A DNA stretch of 64,000 nt. Source: Pseudo-nitzschia pungens (lineage: Eukaryota > Bacillariophyta > Bacillariophyceae > Bacillariales > Bacillariaceae). The DNA lies in NCBI GenBank assembly GCA_037355855.1, contig CM074760.1:5882501-5946500 (forward strand), read 5' to 3'. Positions within the stretch are counted from its first letter, which is position 1; the number at the start of each line of letters is the position of its first letter. Both the position numbers and the translations under genes were made by a program. Shown piece by piece: positions 57,139 to 64,000 of this stretch. The notes under the pieces are model-generated. The model made no database searches. It was not told the origin of the DNA and saw only the letters and a program-made list of their open reading frames with translations.

Positions 57139-57589
57139 GCTCTCTGTACTTTCCACTAGCTGCGAGTAGATCCAACCGAAGGAATGATCTGGGAAGTGCT
57201 TGTAACAAAATAAAATCAACCCACCACATATCCCTAGTACTCTAGTATGAATTAATTTGACTTGTGATCGGTTTGACCTTGGTCGGAGTGTTCTGGATTG
57301 AACACCAATGTCTCGTCCAGTGCGAGCGAGGGAACACTGTAGACGCGACAATAATAGTATTTCTCAACCAGCGAGATTTTATGAGTTCATCAGCAGTGCT
57401 TTAAGGAGAAAACGCCATCGAAACCCTTCAGTGCTTGTGCGATAGGTTATCTATGATCTCTAGAGCCTTAATAATTTAATTATTTGAGACAAAGCGATGG
57501 TCTTACATCCGCTCAGCCTTTCAAGGTCACTTGCTTGGAATTCTTAAGAATGCCAGTACATTCTATTTTTGCATTCTATCGTCTCTACC
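57139..57589. other. convergent 3' spacer
   Basis: 451 bp between the RPS11 and ion channel stops. No gene and no GGTAACCTTAC words seen. Confidence 0.35.
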
Positions 57590-60500
57590 TCAAATCGAGT
57601 CAACCTCTACTGGAATACTGGAGGAAGAATTCTTTCCTGTGCTCCCTTCTGCGGCCATGGATATCAATATCCTGAGTTCTTTGACTGCTCTCAATAGGTC
57701 GGCGTTAAGCTCTCTCGTGCCATGGAGTTCGCGCTGAACAGAGGCCTCTAGAAGACTAAACTTGTTGTCGATTTCATTGATTTCTGCCCTGACTCTAGTC
57801 TCAGACATAGTCATGAATTTTTGTAGATTTTCAGATTGTCCTTTCACAAGATCTGTTTGTCTCTTTGCATTTCGATCCATTTCCCGCTGCAAAAATTCAA
57901 CTCGACCATTCCAAACATCTTGTCCCCTCGAGAACTTGGTTGATACTTGTGTTGATCTTCGCGACACACCAAGTATCCAATGGACCGATTTCTGTAAACA
58001 AACATCCCAGCCATCTGAAGATTCGCCATCCTTTGCTAAACTTGTCGTCTGATGGCGGTCAAGGAAGAACATGATGATAATGTAGAGGATTATGTTGATG
58101 AAAACACTCGAGAAACTCATAATGAGGGAGCCAACCTGGATGCCTTGCACATAACCCACTAATTCGGCGAATGTCCAGCAAACCTATCCAAGACAGTTTC
58201 AATGGGTTAGTTTTAGTGTAGTCAATATCATCTTGCCTCAAATAACTTTTTTCGAGCCAAGTATACTTACCATGACAAGCATGGATAGCCAAAAGAAAAG
58301 TACAGATCCTCTACTCCAGTTATGTGTCAAACCCGTTCTTGTCCACCACTTGCTGTATACTTTGCCTTCTCCAGTCAGAGTCTCTTTTGAATTTGCTTCT
58401 TGATCCCGTCTACGTAGAAGACTCTGAAAAGAAGCCAGTTCTGCTATGAGCATGACCCGAGCTCTTCCAAATAGTTTTTGAGATTTCAACAAGCATTTTT
58501 CGTAGCTATCGGATGCAATTGCGATCAGCACGTTCAAGAGTACCACCGTCACCAAGAAGGTGTACAAGACAACAAGAAATATCGAGAAACCAGTCGAAAA
58601 ATCGTCCCGTGAAAATATCCCAAAGTCACCAAGTAGAATCGAATAAACCCCAAGAAGATATTCGCTTTGTTGGCATTGGCGTCCCGAGATTTCGTTGGCG
58701 GCGCATGAAGGTGGAGCCAACATTGTGAAGAACATCTGGGAAAAAGCTATAACCATCGTCAATAAAATGATACAGAACCAAAAGATATCCTTCGTTATCT
58801 GGAGGATTGCAAGGACGAAGGTCGCTAACTGCATATTGATAGCCTTGAGGAAATTCAAAACCCTGAAGTAAAGGAATCCTGTTGTCACAGCTAGAAGCCC
58901 ACGCAACACATCGTTATCTTCAATGCCCGTTTCGTCGCCGATCGTAAATTGCCAGCGCATTGTAATAGATGAGATTGCTGCAAGGAAAATAGCGAGGAAA
59001 TCGACCAAATTCCAAAATGATAAAATGTAATTTCTTGAATGTTTCGACAGAAGGAAAAGACTAACGAACTTGCCAATTTCACTTATGATGAAGTAGAATA
59101 TACCGGTGTTGGCCTACAGTAGATATGGAACGCACAGAACACTGTGAGATCCTCTCCGAATACAGAAAAAAATGTCATTGAAGTCAACTTACCACATATA
59201 TCCAGGCGAGAACTGTGTCCAAATCGTCCCCCATGATCATACCATTGACAGCCGCCCGAAATCCTGCGATCATCAAAAATAAAAAGATGGCATCGCAAAA
59301 TACAACAGTTGCAACGAAAGGCCGAGCAATCATTCTATCCATGACCTTTTTTACAATCAAAGTCGTCGACATTTCCTCGATCACCCTATCGCCAAGTGCC
59401 AGCAAGGAGGGAATGAAATCGTTTAAGCGACTGACCTCATCGACAAGATCTTCAAAATATATTTGTTCAGGTTTCGATTCTTCTTCCTCATTGCTGTTGT
59501 GTCCTTTTTCGTTGCCTGAGCATAAATTCGACACTGTCTGTAGATACAGGATGGCACGCTGAGAAAGATGATGTTGTGGACTCTGTAACATCTTCGTTAA
59601 CCAAGGCCCAACTGAATGTTTGTCTATAAGGACTCTTTTGATAATTTTCGTTGATAAAACGAATTCAAGATCAAGCTCATTGTTGATAGAGAAAATTACC
59701 TCCAGTAAATGTGGAATAGAAGCAATTTTCTCGACCACTCGTTCACACAGATCAAGTGGACCATGGACATTTTCGAGCAGTTGAATTCCTTTGATAGCTC
59801 GGCTGTATATTTCCATTTGGTGATTCACTTTCATGTTTTTGAACCCATTGGTGAATTTATCGTACTCATCGAGAATCAAAGAAAGCATTCGCAAACAGAA
59901 ACGTGCATGAGGAGTGAATTTAGATTTTCCGATCAAACGGGATGTTGGACCGGTGCTCCCCGAACTGCTCATTGAGTCGCCTCTTTCAATATCAGCATGC
60001 AAATCATCCTGGCGTTGTTTTTTTGACAGCTTCGAGGCGGATCTAGTTACGATCTTTGATGCTGATCTATTGCCAAAAGGAATCGCACTCAGCAATGTCG
60101 TCGATGTAGACTCCCACGCTTGGGAAACAACATCACTAACTTTATTTGAATATGTTGAAAAGTAACCAAGATCAGGCTCCGAAGAAATTCCGTACATTTC
60201 CTTGTGACATGTTGCAACCCAGTCGACCAATCCAGCCTCAAACGGTATTTGTCCACTCTCATCTTGTGCTATGGGTGCTCCAAAAAAGGAAGGAAGAAGC
60301 TCCTCGACAACAAAACTCTCCACTGTTTTGTTCAGCTGATCTGTCAAATTTTTGTCGATACTTGGCTGACGAAATAAAGTTAGGAAATCTTTTGTTTCAT
60401 AATGCTCATTGTTCGGATTGCCAATGATAGTAGCCAGCGCTTTATTGTTGGAAAACCCATGAAGAATTGTCTCTCCTTTGTAGTTGCGTCTCGATGCCTG

Positions 60501-61478
60501 ATGCAGTGAAATGCCGAAAAGAAGTGATTTGGCCTTTAACAAATCGTCGGTTGTAGTCATCAAACTACACAGGCTGTGCAGTTCACTCGGGGGTCGACTC
60601 CGCGACATGATTTGTACAAAGCCATCTCGATTCTTCATGTTCTCATCCTTCGCACTCTTTTTTTCTGAAAAGCTGTTTTTGTTTAGGTCCCGCACAGAAT
60701 GATCCATAAGATCATCCCCTCTACGACTTGAATAATCAAACAAGATCTCAGTTTTTGGGTCATTGTCACGCTGGAATGCTGGCACATTCAATTTTTCACC
60801 TGATGTCCCCAAAAGGTAAGAAGAACCTGACGATTCATCACCACTCGAAACATCTTTCTTGCTCCTAGCCTTAAAAAACCTTTTCGGGCTTATTGAAGCT
60901 CCAAATTTCATTGGAGAATTTACTTTTCGAAAACAGGTGTTATGTTTCTTCGTGATTTTCGTATCGGAAAAACTTCGGTATTTGGAGGTTGGTGAACTAA
61001 GAAGACTGACATCAGGAGAGCTCTGCGCCGACGTGATATCATCAAAGGCCATAGGATGAGCTCTCTGGATAAGCGAAGGAGAAAACTGATCTCGATGTGG
61101 AGACGGAGTTGACGGGGTTCCTGGGATGTCTTCATCACTTTCATTAATACCTTTCAATGGGAACTGACGAGGATGTATCGGGACATTTGTATCTAGTGTC
61201 AAGGGGCTGTAAGAATTGTTGTTTTCACTCATAGACGGCGCCAAATTATTCTCCTTTCGGTCCTCGGTCGATAAGGAGGAGCTGTCTTCGGAAATTTTCT
61301 TTTCAGCTTCACGCTGGGTATTACGAACTTTGTCGTTACGATTGGGAGACCGCGGAACAAAATAGCCTGCGTTGAACTTTGATGCAAGTGCTCTGACATT
61401 ATTGATTGGTGATTTTGTTGTCCGATTCAATCCAATCTCCGCGAACAATCCCCGCTTTTGTCGTGGAGATTCGGGCAT
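57590..61478 (-). CDS. TRP/polycystin-like cation channel
   Basis: Exons 61478-59193, 59113-58271 and 58183-57590, all phase 0, 1240 aa. The first ~700 residues are cytosolic, with Ser-rich and low-complexity parts and then helical text (ILDEYDKFTNGF, EVIFSINNELDLEFVL). Six TM-like segments follow: PFVATVVFCDAIFLFLM (S1), TGIFYFIISEIGKFVSL (S2), FWNLVDFLAIFLAAIS (S3), FLYFRVLNFLKAI (S4), TKDIFWFCIILLTMVIAF (S5) and FLVTVVLLNVLIAIASDSYE (S6). A pore-like LLGVYSILLGDFGIF sits between S5 and S6. Another hydrophobic pair after residue 1030 and a coiled-coil tail (REMDRNAKRQTDLVKGQSE) complete it. S6 text and the GD pore resemble TRP-type channels; ion selectivity and trigger are unknown. Confidence 0.8.
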
Positions 61479-62559
61479 GGTTTCGGTTTCTCTCCAGTGC
61501 GAAGAGAACGATTGTCGTCGACGATGAAAGTTGCAATAGCCGTCACTCTCGAATGGTTTATCGAGGTTGGTGTTTAAAGAGAAAATATATGGTGTTTAAT
61601 TAAAATAAAAAGATAGTAATAAGCGTTTCCGTTCTTCGAATTCCTGCAAGCTGGAACCAAATCGGAAGATGTGGATGCTCATCGCAGTGTTGTTTTTCCT
61701 CTTCATATTACTGTATTTTACCTGTTTTTTCGTGACAAACATGGAAATTTCAAATTTCGCGCAAGGCGGCCAACTTGACTCTTTCTATGTTAAAAAAATA
61801 AACAGAAAGTGGAGTGGTACGTATGATTTTTTGAGAGTAAGGTTTACTGGTGGGGTACCGTACGTAACTGACTGACTGCACACAATAAGTATTCACCAAA
61901 ACTGCAAGCACTTGGAGGCAACAGAGCACACAAATCATGACGCCAAGACCAACGACTCATTCACTCACTGTAAAAAAACTAAGGTTAATTAAGTACAAGT
62001 TCAAATTATTTTTGATGTCACTTATGGACAAAAATCTCAATTAATGAAGGTGCGACCAGTACAGATGCTGAAAAACAACTGTACCGGTATGGTACCGTAC
62101 GGTAGAGCTAAAATTAAATTTGGTTAGAATGCTGTACTCCCGGTAAGAGTAATTACCAGTACATGTACGTTAGTACAGTAAGGTTTAACCTTACCTTACT
62201 TTATTCAATAACGGTACGGGTGCTAATATGTTGATACTTCTACTAGATACTCATAGTATTTATGATAGATACGAAGTAATTCTTTTCCGCGGTATTTTCG
62301 ACTTTGATTGATTCGAATTCTTGGATTGATTGGATTGATTCAATTGCGAAATGAATCAATCAGAGAAGCCCGATGTCTGCCCACTTCTACCGGTACCGGT
62401 CTTCTGATTTAGAATACAGCGGGACACCGTAGTAGGAACAAGGAACACTCGAAACTACCGCCTTCTCCATCCAATAGTTGGTGGTTTTCATTACTTGTAT
62501 TACTTTTCCCTCTCTCCCATGGTTGTGTCTTCAATCTCCCAACGAACAGAAAAAGTCGC
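61479..62559. promoter_or_regulatory. divergent promoter spacer
   Basis: 1081 bp between the ion channel (-) and the PH-domain gene (+). It contains the near-palindrome GTAAGGTTTAACCTTAC at 62178-62194 and palindromic taccggtaccggta-like words near 62085 and 62390. No convincing coding frame. Confidence 0.4.
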
Positions 62560-64000
62560 ATGGAGTTTTTCTTCTGCACTCGGTTCGACACATTTAGAAG
62601 CATGGAGAGACTGGACAGCTGTAGTGTCGATTCCTCATCTGACGACGAAGCCAATGGAGGGGGTCTTCAACAGACTTGTTCATCCGATGCAGACGAGTCT
62701 TGTTCGGACGATCAGTTTTCTGATTCAGATCACCTCGAAGATCGGCGCGGAAGGCCGGGAAAAGCAATACAACTCCGTCGCTTACCTTATGAAGATCTGT
62801 CCGACACACAGGTGACATGCCTCAATTTTGCAATGGAACATCGGATTTTTCTCCGCGCTCTTCTTGGGCTATTGAATGAAAGAGAGAAGACAGCGACTCA
62901 AATAGGAATGAATGATCCAAATGTAATAAAATGTGGGCCACTCAAAAAGGTGTCGCACATTCTCTCTGGTGTTTGGAAAATGAAATATGTTGAAATACGC
63001 AGAGGCATGCTAACGTATTTTGAAGACACTGTTTCGGGCGACAAGAACGCATGCTCTTTGCTACAGAAAAACATTCCTTTAGATTCGAACGAAACGAGTT
63101 GCCGAGCCGTTAAAATCCACCGAAATGGCCTAAACATGGTATTGCAAGGAGCAATTTTTGAGCTCAAAGTTGGAAAATTCGGAAGGCTTTGGTTGGCCAG
63201 GTCAAGAGCAGAACGTCGAACATGGATTGAAGCAATCAATGACGCAATGGTTGGAAGGTCTGTTACTCAAGATTCGATAAATGCTCACGGAAAATCTGGA
63301 GCGGTAAACTCACGATCTCCGTACAAGGACGATCTAAAACTCTATCTAAAGGTGAAATCTACATTAAAAAATGCGAAGACGAAAAAAGATTACATCAATG
63401 GATTGGCCAATCTGACTTCTCGAGAACATTTAGATATCCCTGTAAGATGGATCATGGGACAAGTTGATCCAAGTAATGGACGTTCAGAGAGTACTGATCC
63501 AGGTGGGGCGTTTGTAGAGAAGAGCATTAGCAGTGGAATCGATCAGCTGTGGAAAGATTTATCGCGAGATAAAATTAGCATCAATGAAGAGTTGTTCACG
63601 GGTGACAATGGACATGGACCCGAAAAAGTGATTGGTGCTTTGACAAGAAATATTGTTGCTGTCAGCAGGTCCAATTCCAAATACTATCGATATGCTATAC
63701 CGGAATCAAAGGCAGTTGCATATGCGAGAGATATTCTCCTCTCTATAAACCGTACACGAAGTGGTGGTGACTCCTACTTTTGCATAGACACTCTTTCCAG
63801 TAATTCTGATTTGGTGGTTTTGGTACCCAGTTCTCGCGAAGCTGATCCCTTATCGATAACGGTTGAACTTGACGAATCAGAGGGGTTTGCTGATTATAGT
63901 GTCAACGATAACAAGACAGGATGGATACGAACGAGGAACAAAAGTCAAAAATCATGGAGAAAGCGTTTCTTTATTTTGTCGGAGTCCACCCTCAGTTTCT
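62560..64000 (+). CDS. PH-domain protein, 3' end off the right edge
   Basis: Open from an ATG at 62560 (another in-frame ATG at 62602) to the window end with no stop, about 480 residues. After an acidic Ser/Asp start comes a pleckstrin-homology domain near residues 125-230. Its first strand reads KCGPLKKVSHILSGVWKMKYV, continuing EIRRGMLTYFED, and the closing helix has the invariant-type Trp in RTWIEAIND. The middle part has no recognised domain. At the edge a second PH domain begins: GWIRTRNKSQKSWRKRFFILS. Tandem PH domains suggest phosphoinositide or membrane binding. The frame may contain introns beyond the edge. Confidence 0.8.
   Translation, partial: MEFFFCTRFDTFRSMERLDSCSVDSSSDDEANGGGLQQTCSSDADESCSDDQFSDSDHLEDRRGRPGKAIQLRRLPYEDLSDTQVTCLNFAMEHRIFLRALLGLLNEREKTATQIGMNDPNVIKCGPLKKVSHILSGVWKMKYVEIRRGMLTYFEDTVSGDKNACSLLQKNIPLDSNETSCRAVKIHRNGLNMVLQGAIFELKVGKFGRLWLARSRAERRTWIEAINDAMVGRSVTQDSINAHGKSGAVNSRSPYKDDLKLYLKVKSTLKNAKTKKDYINGLANLTSREHLDIPVRWIMGQVDPSNGRSESTDPGGAFVEKSISSGIDQLWKDLSRDKISINEELFTGDNGHGPEKVIGALTRNIVAVSRSNSKYYRYAIPESKAVAYARDILLSINRTRSGGDSYFCIDTLSSNSDLVVLVPSSREADPLSITVELDESEGFADYSVNDNKTGWIRTRNKSQKSWRKRFFILSESTLSF

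Noticed and set aside
56296..57351. 351-codon minus-strand frame across RPS11
   Set aside because: It is antisense to the certain ribosomal protein gene; the GC-rich codon bias keeps that frame open.

Overview
The window reads as nuclear DNA of a eukaryotic alga, most likely a diatom. Genes lie on both strands and several carry short GT-AG introns. Two proteins start with a signal peptide followed by a Phe-containing motif, the pattern of bipartite plastid targeting in secondary-plastid algae. The window also holds ankyrin proteins, a PPR protein, a prolyl 4-hydroxylase and a PIKK kinase. The species call is inference; no rRNA or organellar marker is present. I found no tRNA or rRNA gene, CRISPR array, prophage or intact transposase.

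Layout. 1-1159 (-) protein kinase, cut by the left edge. 1839-3410 (+) NSUN-type RNA m5C methyltransferase. 3672-4964 (-) splicing factor RBM22/Cwc2. 5575-6081 (+) small HAD-fold protein. 6942-10010 (+) three-exon topoisomerase VI subunit B-like protein. 10234-11658 (-) START-like protein. 11853-12248 (-) small hypothetical. 12907-15375 (-) CPSF73 with a one-base frameshift. 16065-18052 (+) PqiA-like membrane protein. 18382-22326 (-) DDX60/Ski2-like helicase. 23674-25532 (-) prolyl 4-hydroxylase with a 19-nt microexon. 25533-28319 has no recognisable gene and contains a 559-bp foldback element. 28320-29453 (-) plastid zinc-ribbon protein. 30019-32800 (+) PPR protein. 33327-34697 (-) PAK1IP1/MAK11 WD40 protein. 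35305-36629 (+) GT64-like glycosyltransferase. 36785-37390 (-) plastid Rieske-like protein. 38205-39718 (+) COQ5. 40082-40528 (-) acidic hypothetical. 41151-52005 (+) ATM/Tel1 kinase. 52542-53417 and 53459-55370 (-) two ankyrin proteins. 56641-57138 (+) ribosomal protein uS17/RPS11. 57590-61478 (-) TRP/polycystin-like ion channel. 62560-64000 (+) PH-domain protein, cut by the right edge.

Functional groups. The window is mainly housekeeping. RNA metabolism: NSUN, RBM22, CPSF73, helicase, PPR, PAK1IP1 and RPS11. DNA break formation and signalling: TOP6B-like and ATM, which are not adjacent. Mitochondrion and plastid: COQ5, PPR and two plastid-targeted proteins. Membrane and secretory pathway: PqiA-like, ion channel, GT64 and P4H. 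Most neighbours are divergent or convergent pairs. The short word GGTAACCTTAC and its variants recur in promoter-side spacers and I did not see it in convergent 3' spacers, which suggests a promoter-associated element. Other points of interest are the foldback element, the CPSF73 frameshift, the P4H microexon and the TOP6B-like gene.

Splice sites were assigned by eye from GT-AG signals, reading-frame continuity and expected protein alignment. The coordinates given make every spliced total a multiple of three.
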